A stretch of 5,461 nucleotides of DNA from NCBI GenBank assembly GCA_035461345.1, contig DATHVJ010000155.1:1-5461 (forward strand), in the 5' to 3' direction. This DNA is from DASPWW01 sp035461345. Lineage in GTDB: Bacteria > Actinomycetota > Thermoleophilia > Solirubrobacterales > 70-9. Both the position numbers and the translations under genes were made by a program. Positions 1 through 5,352 of the stretch are shown here, piece by piece (position 1 is the first letter of the stretch; every line of letters starts with the position of its first letter). Below the pieces are notes generated by a model that was not told the DNA's origin, made no database searches, and saw nothing but the letters and a program-made list of their open reading frames with translations.

Positions 1-1062
1 TACCACCAGGTGACCGAGGACGACGAGTTCCTGGCGTTCTACGGCGCCGAGATGTTCGTCGAGATCGCGCGCTTCTGGGCCAGCATCGCCACCTACAACC
101 GCGCGATCGACCGCTACGAGATCCGCGGGGTGATGGGCCCGGATGAGTACCACGACGCCTACCCCGAAGCTGACCGCCCCGGGATCGACAACAACGCGTA
201 CACCAACGTGATGGCCGCGTGGGTGCTGTGGCGCGCGCCGCGCATGCTCGACGAGCTCCCCGTGCAGCGGCGCGAGGAGCTGACCCGCATACTCGGCCTC
301 CGCCGCGAGGAGCTCGAACGCTGGGACCACGTCAGCCGCAGGATGCTGGTCCCGTTCCACGACGACGGCGTCATCAGCCAGTTCGAGGGCTACGGAGACC
401 TCGAGGAGCTCGACTGGGACCGCTACAGGGAGCGCTACGGGAACATCCAGCGGCTCGACCGCATCCTCGAGGCCGAGGGGGACAGCGTCAACCGCTACAA
501 GGCCTCGAAGCAGGCCGACGCGCTGATGCTCTTCTACCTGCTGTCCGCCAACGAGCTGGGAGAGCTGTTCGACCGGCTCGGTTATCCGTGGGAGCCGGAG
601 ACGATCCCCCGCACGATCTCCTACTACGAGGCCCGCACGTCACACGGCTCCACGCTGAGTGGCGTGGTCCACGCGTGGGTGCTCGCCCGCTCCGATCGCG
701 AACGCTCGTGGGCGCTGTTCGAGGAGGCGCTGGAGAGCGACGTCGCCGACGTCCAGGGCGGGACGACGCCCGAAGGAGTCCACCTCGGCGCGATGGCGGG
801 GACGGTCGATCTGCTGCAGCGCGGCTACCCGGGCCTCGAGACACGGGAGGACGTACTGTGGCTGAACCCGGCACTCCCGGCCGGGCTCAGCCAGCTCGAG
901 TTCAGCCTCCGCTATCGCCGCCACTGGGGGATCGAGGTGCGGATAACCCGCGACCGGATCACCGTCACCGCCCCGCCCTCGGACGAGTCCTCGATCGACC
1001 TCGGGATCAAGGGCGAGGTGATCGAGCTGCGCGCCGGGCAGACCGTCGAGCGGGCGCTGTGA
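1..1062 (+). CDS. Glycoside hydrolase family 65 phosphorylase, C-terminal part (5' end outside window)
   Basis: This gene enters the window already open: codons at 1-9 (Tyr-His-Gln) continue upstream of the GTG at 10, so that GTG is internal. The 353 visible residues are the second half of a GH65 protein, a family of about 750-800 residues that phosphorolyses alpha-linked disaccharides such as maltose, trehalose or kojibiose in the cytoplasm. The diagnostic motif RGVMGPDEYH lies at fragment residues 42-51. Its Glu (codon 145-147) is the expected general acid. It is followed by DNNAYTN, by KQADAL near residue 170 and by SHGSTLSG near 214, a segment linked with phosphate binding in characterised members. 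The last 70 or so residues form the usual C-terminal beta domain, and the stop is at 1060-1062. The SHGST segment favours a phosphorylase over a hydrolase. The sugar specificity cannot be read from this fragment. The dedA-like gene follows after 15 bases and is probably co-transcribed. Confidence 0.93.
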   Translation, partial: YHQVTEDDEFLAFYGAEMFVEIARFWASIATYNRAIDRYEIRGVMGPDEYHDAYPEADRPGIDNNAYTNVMAAWVLWRAPRMLDELPVQRREELTRILGLRREELERWDHVSRRMLVPFHDDGVISQFEGYGDLEELDWDRYRERYGNIQRLDRILEAEGDSVNRYKASKQADALMLFYLLSANELGELFDRLGYPWEPETIPRTISYYEARTSHGSTLSGVVHAWVLARSDRERSWALFEEALESDVADVQGGTTPEGVHLGAMAGTVDLLQRGYPGLETREDVLWLNPALPAGLSQLEFSLRYRRHWGIEVRITRDRITVTAPPSDESSIDLGIKGEVIELRAGQTVERAL

Positions 1063-1077
1063 GGCTGCGTCGTACGC

Positions 1078-1674
1078 GTGCTCGAGTCGCTGACCGACCT
1101 CGTAACCGACTCGCCGCTGACCTATCTGATCGTGGTCGGGCTGGTGGCGCTCGACGCCGTGCTCCCGATCGCGCCGAGCGAGACGCTCGTCGTCACGGGG
1201 GGAGTCCTCGCCGCGAACGGCGAACTCTCGCTGCCGCTGCTTGCTGCGGCCGCTGCCACGGGGGCGCTGGCGGGACACAGCGTGCTCTACCTCCTCGGCC
1301 GGAAATCGGCGCCCGCGATCCGCGCGCGGCTGTTCCGGAGCGAAGCGGCCCGGCGACGGCTCGATCGCGCGGCGGCGCTGCTCCGCGAGCGGACGTGGCT
1401 GCTGATTGTTTCCGACTTCCTCCCCGGCGGGCGCACGACGGCCATGTTCGCAGCCGGCGCGCTCGATCTCCCCGCGACGCGCTTCTACTCCTTCGTCGTC
1501 CCGGGGGCGATCCTGTGGGCGAGCTTCTATGCCCTGCTCGGGTACGCCGGCGGCTCGGCGTTCGAGTCCGACTGGGAGGCGCTCGTCGTGTCGATCGGCG
1601 CCGCGATCGGCCTCGGCGTGATCGCGGAGGCCGTGCATCGCCTTTGCCGCGGGCGCCGCGGCCGAGGCGCCTGA
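1078..1674 (+). CDS. DedA family membrane protein
   Basis: This 198-residue integral membrane protein belongs to the DedA/SNARE-associated (VTT) family. Members are linked to membrane homeostasis, proton-motive-force-dependent transport and lipid scrambling or flipping. The residue order fits the family: a first hydrophobic segment at about 14-30; the re-entrant motif LPIAPSETLVVTGG at 29-42 with acidic Asp26 and Glu35; GHSVLYLLGR at 66-75; the signature DFLPGGRTTAMFAAG at 113-127 with conserved Arg119; then VPGAILWASFYALLGYAGG at 141-159. A final hydrophobic helix runs from about 167 to 185, and the C-terminal tail is Arg/Gly-rich. The GTG at 1078 is the first start after the upstream stop; the next in-frame GTG (1132) would cut into the first membrane segment. 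Only a distant GAGG (1061-1064) resembles a ribosome binding site, so translation may be coupled to the GH65 gene. The exact substrate is not known. Confidence 0.88.
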   Translation: MLESLTDLVTDSPLTYLIVVGLVALDAVLPIAPSETLVVTGGVLAANGELSLPLLAAAAATGALAGHSVLYLLGRKSAPAIRARLFRSEAARRRLDRAAALLRERTWLLIVSDFLPGGRTTAMFAAGALDLPATRFYSFVVPGAILWASFYALLGYAGGSAFESDWEALVVSIGAAIGLGVIAEAVHRLCRGRRGRGA

Positions 1675-1706
1675 CCTACCGGAGCGCACGCAGGCTGCGC
1701 CTCGTG

Positions 1707-1733
1707 CGCGGCGCCTGAGACAGCAGCGCCGCG
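1707..1733 (+). terminator. GC-rich hairpin after the dedA-like gene, possible terminator
   Basis: A perfect 8-bp inverted repeat, CGCGGCGC (1707-1714) and GCGCCGCG (1726-1733), encloses an 11-base loop 33 bases after the DedA stop. No T-run follows, so it is not a classical intrinsic terminator. Many GC-rich actinobacteria use such hairpins without U tails. It could equally be an mRNA-stabilising stem or chance in GC-rich sequence. Confidence 0.35.
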
Positions 1734-1774
1734 GCGCGGTATCAGCCCGGTGGGGTGAATTACGGACCCGATTT

Positions 1775-1789
1775 CCGGGCTTAGCCCGG
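1775..1789 (+). repeat. Short hairpin CCGGGC-TTA-GCCCGG in the leader of the next operon
   Basis: A perfect 6-bp stem with a TTA loop lies 57 bases before the start codon of the MTH1187-type gene. The octamer AGCCCGGT occurs at 1744-1751 and again at 1783-1790, so the CCGGGC arm could pair with either copy. It is either an operator-like palindrome, a leader RNA hairpin if transcription starts upstream, or chance. No known riboswitch matches. Confidence 0.25.
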
Positions 1790-1817
1790 TTGGCGGCGCG
1801 CCGGCCCGAGTTAGCGT
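1790..1817 (+). promoter_or_regulatory. Candidate sigma-70-type promoter for the MTH1187/hydrolase operon
   Basis: TTGGCG at 1790-1795 resembles a -35 box, and TAGCGT at 1812-1817 fits the actinobacterial -10 pattern TANNNT with a 16-base spacer. This would place a transcription start near 1824 and give a leader of roughly 20 bases ending at the ribosome binding site. It is the best match in the 172-base gap, but short motifs of this kind arise easily by chance. Confidence 0.3.
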
Positions 1818-1832
1818 CGAGTCCGCCTGGCG

Positions 1833-1840
1833 AAAGGAGG
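1833..1840 (+). promoter_or_regulatory. Strong ribosome binding site that sets the start at 1847
   Basis: AAAGGAGG is a near-perfect complement of the 16S rRNA 3' end and sits six bases before the ATG at 1847. It decides between that ATG and an in-frame start at 1790, which would add 19 residues (MAARRPEL...) atypical of the family. It is the strongest such site in the window and suggests high expression. Confidence 0.85.
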
Positions 1841-1846
1841 TTTCCG

Positions 1847-2173
1847 ATGGTGACCGCAGAGTTCAGCGTGGTGGGCGAGTCGCAGCAAGGCAAGCGGCAG
1901 GAGGAGCTGGTCAAGCTGGCTCTACAGCCGGTGCAACGGCGGGGCCTGCGCTACGAGGTCGAGCCCCTGGGGACGACGATCAGCGGCGAGATCGACGACG
2001 TATTCGCGGCCGTCCAGGAGGCGCATGAACTCCTGGTCGCCGAGGGAGTCGAGCGCCTGGTCACGACCTTGCGCGTCGAGGACAAGCGCGGCGGGACCTC
2101 GATCGCGGACAAGCTCGAGGGCTTCAGGGACCCGGCCCTTGAGACCCACGACGCGCTCGAGATGGGAAGTTAG
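1847..2173 (+). CDS. MTH1187/UPF0045 family thiamine-binding-like protein
   Basis: This 108-residue protein matches the MTH1187 (UPF0045, formerly DUF77) family: small ferredoxin-like-fold proteins related to the halves of the thiamine/HMP-binding protein YkoF. Visible landmarks are the opening strand AEFSVV (4-9), the helix before RGLRYEVEPLGTTISGE (32-48), then DDVFAAVQEAHELLVAEGVERLVTTLRVEDKR (50-81), and a C-terminal KLEGF. GL-Y-(x)n-GT-I-GE followed by a helix and the G-V-R-x-x-T-x-x strand is the family pattern. It is probably cytoplasmic, since no signal peptide is seen. A role in binding thiamine or a precursor is family knowledge; the ligand here is inference. The ATG at 1847 is fixed by AAAGGAGG. 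The alpha/beta hydrolase starts four bases after the TAG stop, so the two are almost certainly one operon. Confidence 0.85.
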   Translation: MVTAEFSVVGESQQGKRQEELVKLALQPVQRRGLRYEVEPLGTTISGEIDDVFAAVQEAHELLVAEGVERLVTTLRVEDKRGGTSIADKLEGFRDPALETHDALEMGS

Positions 2174-2177
2174 CCGG

Positions 2178-2828
2178 ATGGACACCGCTTCCGCAGAGCG
2201 CACGGAGGTCGGGATCCCGATTGTGGACGCCACGCTCGCGGGCGATCTCAGCGTCCCGTCGAAGGCGACCGGCTTGGTGATCTTCGCCCACGGGAGCGGG
2301 TCGAGTCGCCTCAGCGTCCGGAATCGTTTCGTGGCCGAGACGCTCAACGCCCGCGGCCTCGCCACTCTGCTGCTCGATCTGCTCACGCCGGAGGAGGAGA
2401 CGGTGCGAGCCAATGTGTTCGATGTCCGGCTGCTCGCCGGGCGCCTGCTCGCCGCCACGCGGTGGGCCGACCGGACGCCGGAGGTCGGCGGGCTGCCCCC
2501 TGGATATTTCGGCGCTTCGACGGGCGCCGCGGCCGCGCTCTGGGCCGCCGCCGAGGTCGGCGACGGCGTCGGCGCGGTCGTATCCAGGGGCGGCCGGCCC
2601 GACCTCGCCGAGGAGCGGCTCCGCGACGTCACCGCCCCGACCCTGCTGATCGTCGGCGGCAACGACTGGACCGTGATCGACCTCAACGAGCGGGCGGCGA
2701 TGTTCCTCAACTGTCCGCACGAGATCGCGATCGTCCCCGACGCGACGCACCTGTTCGAGGAGCCCGGCGCCCTGGAGCGGGTGGCGGAGCTGGCGGGCGA
2801 CTGGTTGGAGAGGTATCTGCCGAGTTGA
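2178..2828 (+). CDS. Dienelactone-hydrolase-like alpha/beta hydrolase
   Basis: This 216-residue protein has a complete alpha/beta-hydrolase catalytic set. The oxyanion-hole loop AHGSGSS is at 37-43. The nucleophile elbow GASTG at 112-116 places Ser114 as nucleophile. Asp163 (IVGGNDWTVID) is the likely acid and His191 (PDATHLF) the base. The size and motif spacing fit the dienelactone hydrolase-type group that, in some bacteria including mycobacteria, is fused to a COG1926 phosphoribosyltransferase; that partner occurs here as the separate convergent gene at 2850-3575. The substrate is unknown. The ATG at 2178 comes four bases after the preceding stop, with GGGAAG (2164-2169) as a modest ribosome binding site inside the upstream gene. 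Longer upstream versions of this frame overlap the MTH1187-type gene and encode Arg/Ser-rich sequence typical of a shadow. No signal peptide is visible, so the protein is probably cytoplasmic. Confidence 0.87.
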   Translation: MDTASAERTEVGIPIVDATLAGDLSVPSKATGLVIFAHGSGSSRLSVRNRFVAETLNARGLATLLLDLLTPEEETVRANVFDVRLLAGRLLAATRWADRTPEVGGLPPGYFGASTGAAAALWAAAEVGDGVGAVVSRGGRPDLAEERLRDVTAPTLLIVGGNDWTVIDLNERAAMFLNCPHEIAIVPDATHLFEEPGALERVAELAGDWLERYLPS

Positions 2829-2849
2829 CCGACCGGCCGGCGAGTGTTT

Positions 2850-3575
2850 CTACGCCTCCACCCGTTCCCACGCCCGTCCCAACAGCTCCCGCACCTCGTC
2901 GTCGGTGAGCTGGGGGAACTCCTCGTACCACACCCCGATCGCCATGAACGGGTCGGGTGCGGACAAGCACGCGACCTCGTCGGCCTCGCTCCGAAGCACC
3001 TCACACGTCTCCTTTGGTGCCACCGGGACCGCGACGACGATGCGTCGGGGATTACGTTTCTTCAGCGCCGCCACCGCAGCACGCATGGTGGCGCCTGTCG
3101 CCAGCCCGTCATCGACGAGGATCACGGTCCTGCCGGCGACCTCGGGCGCAGGCCGCCCCTCCCGGTAGGCATGATCGCGCCGCTCGAGCTCGCGCCGCTC
3201 GCGACGTGCGACCGCCTCGATCGCCTCCTCGTGCAGCCCCAGCGCCCCCACGACGTCGTCGTTCAGCACCCGGACGCCGCCGGTCGCCACCGCTCCCATC
3301 GCCAGCTCCTCATGGCCCGGGACTCCGAGCTTCCGGACCAGCATCAGGTCCAGCGGGGCGCCCAGCGCGTGCGCAACCTCCGCGCCAACGGGAACCCCTC
3401 CGCGTGGAAGGGCCAGCACCAGGACGTTTGAGCCATCCTCATACTCCGAAAGCGCCTCGGCGAGTCTCTTCCCCGCCTGCTCGCGGTTGGGAAAGCGAGG
3501 AGCTTCGAGCCACGGAAGCGCACCGACGTACGTCGCACCCCGGAAGTCGTCCCGACTTGCGCCCGCGTCCTTCAC
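2850..3575 (-). CDS. Predicted phosphoribosyltransferase (COG1926 type)
   Basis: This 241-residue protein carries the type I phosphoribosyltransferase signature VILVDDGLATGAT at 151-163, the PRPP-binding loop with two adjacent Asp. Other family landmarks are FPNREQAGKRLAEAL (28-42), ALPRGGVPVG (55-64), VRKLGVPGHEELAMGAV (80-96) and PVAPKET (184-190). The base or other acceptor substrate of this group is not established. The GTG at 3573-3575 is the only usable start before the conserved region; the first 26 or so residues are not clearly family-like. The start is four bases after the TAG stop of the upstream small gene, and no strong ribosome binding site is seen, so translational coupling is likely. 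The gene runs convergently into the alpha/beta hydrolase with 21 bases between the stops. The two domains are joined in one protein elsewhere, which suggests a shared, still undefined pathway. Confidence 0.88.
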   Translation of the reverse strand: MKDAGASRDDFRGATYVGALPWLEAPRFPNREQAGKRLAEALSEYEDGSNVLVLALPRGGVPVGAEVAHALGAPLDLMLVRKLGVPGHEELAMGAVATGGVRVLNDDVVGALGLHEEAIEAVARRERRELERRDHAYREGRPAPEVAGRTVILVDDGLATGATMRAAVAALKKRNPRRIVVAVPVAPKETCEVLRSEADEVACLSAPDPFMAIGVWYEEFPQLTDDEVRELLGRAWERVEA

Positions 3576-3579
3576 GGCG

Positions 3580-3774
3580 CTACTCGCCGCGAGCGAGCAG
3601 GTGCTCCCGGAGCGCCCGCACGAGGTCTTCGACGGCCTCCTCGTAGGGCAACGGCGGACCGCTCATCACGTAGTGCGGGTCCTCCACACCCGGTTCCTCG
3701 ATCAGACAGCTAAAGCGGCCGTCGACCGGCTCGATCCGCGCCGTCAAGAGATGGGCTTTGTGCTCTGCACTCAT
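3580..3774 (-). CDS. Small hypothetical protein, 64 residues, upstream of the phosphoribosyltransferase
   Basis: I do not recognise the family. The reading from the ATG at 3772-3774 gives a compact, charged, soluble-looking protein. It begins MSAEHKAHLLTARIEPVDGR, has a central FSCLIEEPGVEDPHYV with likely beta strands, and ends in an acidic/basic helix (PYEEAVEDLVRALREHL). It has one Cys and no membrane segment. The frame is open up to 3888, but the extra 38 residues (Arg/Pro-rich, no good ribosome binding site) look unlike coding sequence, so I chose the inner ATG. Support for a real gene is the balanced amino-acid composition and the four-base spacing to the phosphoribosyltransferase start, which imply a bicistronic minus-strand transcript. 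It may be a small partner or regulator of that enzyme, but nothing in the sequence shows a function. Confidence 0.6.
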   Translation of the reverse strand: MSAEHKAHLLTARIEPVDGRFSCLIEEPGVEDPHYVMSGPPLPYEEAVEDLVRALREHLLARGE

Positions 3775-3905
3775 GTGCTGAGCGTCGCATACGAGTTGGG
3801 CCGGATCGTCGGTAGTTCTCCGCGGAGTGAATCCGGGTGGAGACCCGATGCGGCGGCCGAGCACCGAGACGATCCTGACCGAAAGCAACCGGAGAGGAGC
3901 GGGGC
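3775..3905. other. Divergent intergenic region with a short palindrome
   Basis: These 131 bases separate the minus-strand pair from the plus-strand dodecin/nadA cluster and must hold both promoters. I see no convincing -35/-10 pair on either strand. A perfect 10-bp palindrome, CTCCGCGGAG, lies at 3818-3827 and could be an operator or chance. The right end carries the dodecin ribosome binding site GAGAGGAG (3892-3899), six bases before its ATG. Confidence 0.4.
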
Positions 3906-4105
3906 ATGTCAGTTGCGAAGGTAATCGAGCTCTCGGCGACCTCGGAGAAAAGCTTCGAGGACGCGATCACGAACGGGATCGGAAAGGCGACGGAGACCGT
4001 GCGCGAGATCAAAGCCGCCTGGGTCAAGGAGCAGCAAGTCAAGGTCGAGAACGGCAAGGTCACCGAGTACGGGTCGACCTCAAGGTCACGTTCGTTCTCG
4101 ACTGA
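3906..4105 (+). pseudogene. Dodecin flavin-binding protein, interrupted by a one-base deletion
   Basis: Dodecins are small proteins that assemble into 12-subunit shells storing or buffering FMN, riboflavin or lumichrome. The ATG at 3906 has a good ribosome binding site (GAGAGGAG, spacing six). Residues 1-55 are canonical: MSVAKVIELSATSEKSFEDA, then TVREIKAAWVKEQQVKVENG, with Trp39 as the residue expected to stack on the flavin. After Tyr55 (codon 4068-4070) the frame turns into Ser/Arg-rich sequence, while the family ending RVDLKVTFVLD with a TGA at 4103-4105 appears in the next frame. Adding one C after 4070 joins the parts into a normal 66-residue dodecin. Read as written, the frame instead runs on to 4304 (132 codons) and through the small ORF at 4119. 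Loss of the last beta strand should prevent normal assembly. A sequencing or assembly error is as likely as a real mutation. Confidence 0.85.
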
Positions 4106-4118
4106 CGGCGGAGGAGTG

Positions 4119-4304
4119 ATGATGCTGACGCCGCAAACCGCCGGCGAAAGCGTGCTCAGAGCCGCGAAGCATTTCCTTCTGTACCTCGAGCACCACAGCC
4201 GCCCGCCGCACTCCCGGCCCCCTGCGCGGTCGGGACGAACCAGGCTGCCGAACGATGCCGAATCACCAGCGCAGGATCCGGATACGGGGGCGGGGCACGG
4301 GTGA
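4119..4304 (+). CDS. Possible small ORF, 61 residues, overlapping the nadA start
   Basis: An ATG at 4119, immediately followed by another at 4122, is preceded by GGAGGAG (4110-4116); the spacing suits the second ATG better. The ORF ends with TGA at 4302-4304, overlapping the GTG start of nadA (4301-4303) in a four-base GTGA arrangement typical of translational coupling. It begins 13 bases after the restored dodecin stop. The N-terminal part (SVLRAAKHFLLYLEHHS) could form a short amphipathic helix. The rest is rich in Pro, Arg, Ser and Asp and looks low-complexity. I recognise no family. It may be a real small protein, a leader ORF that feeds ribosomes to nadA, or GC-rich non-coding sequence. 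The 195-base gap between dodecin and nadA holds nothing else that I can identify. Confidence 0.35.
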   Translation: MMLTPQTAGESVLRAAKHFLLYLEHHSRPPHSRPPARSGRTRLPNDAESPAQDPDTGAGHG

Positions 4305-4681
4305 GGGAGCTGCTGCCGACGATCGAGGAGCCGGTCCCGGTCCTCGACCTCTCCCCTGACGAGATCGCCGAGCTGACCGAAGAGATCCGGGCGCTCGCTG
4401 CGGAGCGCGACGCGATGATCCTCGCCCACAACTACCAGGTCCCCGAGATCCAGGACGTGGCCGACTACGTCGGCGACTCGCTCGGCCTGTCACGCAAGGC
4501 CGCGGCAGCGGATGGCGCGGTGATCGCCTTCTGCGGCGTCCACTTCATGGCCGAGACCGCGTCGATCCTCAGCCCCGACAAGACCGTCCTCATCCCGGAC
4601 CTCGACGCCGGCTCTCGCTGTCGGACTCGATCGCCGCCAACGAGCTTCGCAACTGGAAGTCGCGACATCCCGGGGCCGTGA
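4301..4681 (+). CDS. nadA: Quinolinate synthase NadA, N-terminal part before a frameshift
   Basis: NadA condenses iminoaspartate with dihydroxyacetone phosphate to form quinolinate in de novo NAD synthesis and carries an oxygen-sensitive [4Fe-4S] cluster. The GTG at 4301 opens MRELLPTIEE, and the family core starts at about residue 40 with AMILAHNYQVPEIQDVADYVGDS, then GVHFMAETASILSP and KTVLIPDLDAG ending at residue 104. The next codon should be the conserved Cys of the AGCS motif. Instead the sequence reads TCTCGC, and the frame becomes SRCRTRSPP-like until TGA at 4679-4681. One extra base between 4613 and 4614 restores TGC-TCG (Cys105-Ser106) and connects to the C-terminal part at 4678-5313, giving 337 residues, within the expected size. 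As written, this 126-residue piece has the first of three NadA domains and no cluster ligand, so it should be inactive. Confidence 0.88.
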   Translation: MRELLPTIEEPVPVLDLSPDEIAELTEEIRALAAERDAMILAHNYQVPEIQDVADYVGDSLGLSRKAAAADGAVIAFCGVHFMAETASILSPDKTVLIPDLDAGSRCRTRSPPTSFATGSRDIPGP

Positions 4682-5313
4682 CGGTGATGTATGTCAACAC
4701 ATCGGCGGAGGTAAAGGCGGAGACCGATTACTGCTGTACGTCGTCGAACGCCGTGAAGGTCGTGGAGCACGTCCTGCGCGAGCATGGACCCGACACGAAG
4801 ATCCTCTTTGGTCCCGACATGTGGCTCGGCTCCTTCGTGGAGCGTGTGACCGGACATGCGATGGAGGTGTGGCCCGGAGAGTGCCATGTGCACGCCGGCA
4901 TCCGGCCCGAGGACATCACCCGGATGCGCGAGCGGCAGCCGGAGTCGGAGCTCCTGATCCACCCCGAGTGCGCATGCGCCACTCAGTGCATGGAGTACGT
5001 GGCGGCCGGCGACATCGAGCCCGGCGGCGTGCACATGCAGTCGACCGGGCGGATGCTCGAACACGTTCGCTCGCACCCCGACGGCCAGTTCATAGTCGCG
5101 ACCGAGACCGGGATGCTCTACCCGCTGCACAAGGCGTCTCCCCACGCACGGCTGACGCCGGCGAACGACAAGGCCGTCTGCAAGTACATGAAGATGATCA
5201 CGCTGCCGAAGCTGCGCGACTCGCTGCGCGAGCTGCGTCACGAGGTCAAGGTCGCCGACGACGTCGCCGCTCGCGCTCGGATCCCGATCGAGCGCATGGT
5301 CGCGATCGGCTGA
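4678..5313 (+). CDS. nadA: Quinolinate synthase NadA, C-terminal part after the frameshift
   Basis: This is the rest of nadA in the next reading frame. NadA-like sequence in this frame starts well before 4678, at about 4615 (LSDSIAANELRNWKSRHPGA), so the GTG at 4678 is probably not a natural start, although it overlaps the preceding stop as GTGA. Recognisable parts, numbered in the restored protein, are VMYVNTSAEVKAETDYCCTS (129-148), GPDMWLG (171-177), WPGECHVHAG (191-200), HPECACATQC (221-230), ATETGML (267-273) and NDKAVCKYMKM (289-299). By the family pattern, Cys224 and Cys294 are likely cluster ligands beside the lost Cys105. The DYCCTS and CACATQC elements mark the long, Bacillus/actinobacterial type of NadA. 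The stop is TGA at 5311-5313. No nadB or nadC lies within the remaining 148 bases downstream. Confidence 0.88.
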   Translation: MTVMYVNTSAEVKAETDYCCTSSNAVKVVEHVLREHGPDTKILFGPDMWLGSFVERVTGHAMEVWPGECHVHAGIRPEDITRMRERQPESELLIHPECACATQCMEYVAAGDIEPGGVHMQSTGRMLEHVRSHPDGQFIVATETGMLYPLHKASPHARLTPANDKAVCKYMKMITLPKLRDSLRELRHEVKVADDVAARARIPIERMVAIG

Positions 5314-5352
5314 GCAGGCAAAGGCCCACCGCCTCCTCTGCTCTCGCCTTTG

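Noticed and set aside
219..1718. Plus-strand 499-codon open frame across the GH65 and DedA genes
   Set aside because: It is extremely Arg/Pro/Ala-rich, lies out of frame with two well-recognised genes and is a codon-bias shadow of GC-rich DNA.
1707..1846. TPP riboswitch upstream of the thiamine-binding-like gene
   Set aside because: Only the CTGAGA hexamer matches. The other conserved core segments and the helper stems are not found, and the hairpin geometry is different.
1790..1846. Upstream start for the MTH1187-type gene
   Set aside because: The added 19 residues do not fit the family, and the perfect ribosome binding site points to the ATG at 1847.
640..1914. Minus-strand 424-codon open frame
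   Set aside because: It lies antisense to the GH65, DedA and MTH1187-type genes, has shadow-like composition and no recognisable motif.
1922..3004. Minus-strand 360-codon open frame
   Set aside because: It lies antisense to the MTH1187-type and hydrolase genes and overlaps the true phosphoribosyltransferase in another frame; it is Ser/Arg-rich without motifs.
3906..4304. Genuine 132-residue dodecin with a new C-terminal extension
   Set aside because: The exact family ending and stop are present one frame away, so the extension is better explained by a one-base loss.
4060..4620. Programmed -1 frameshifting in dodecin and nadA
   Set aside because: No slippery heptamer or downstream stimulatory element is evident, and a -1 step in nadA cannot give the conserved cysteine.
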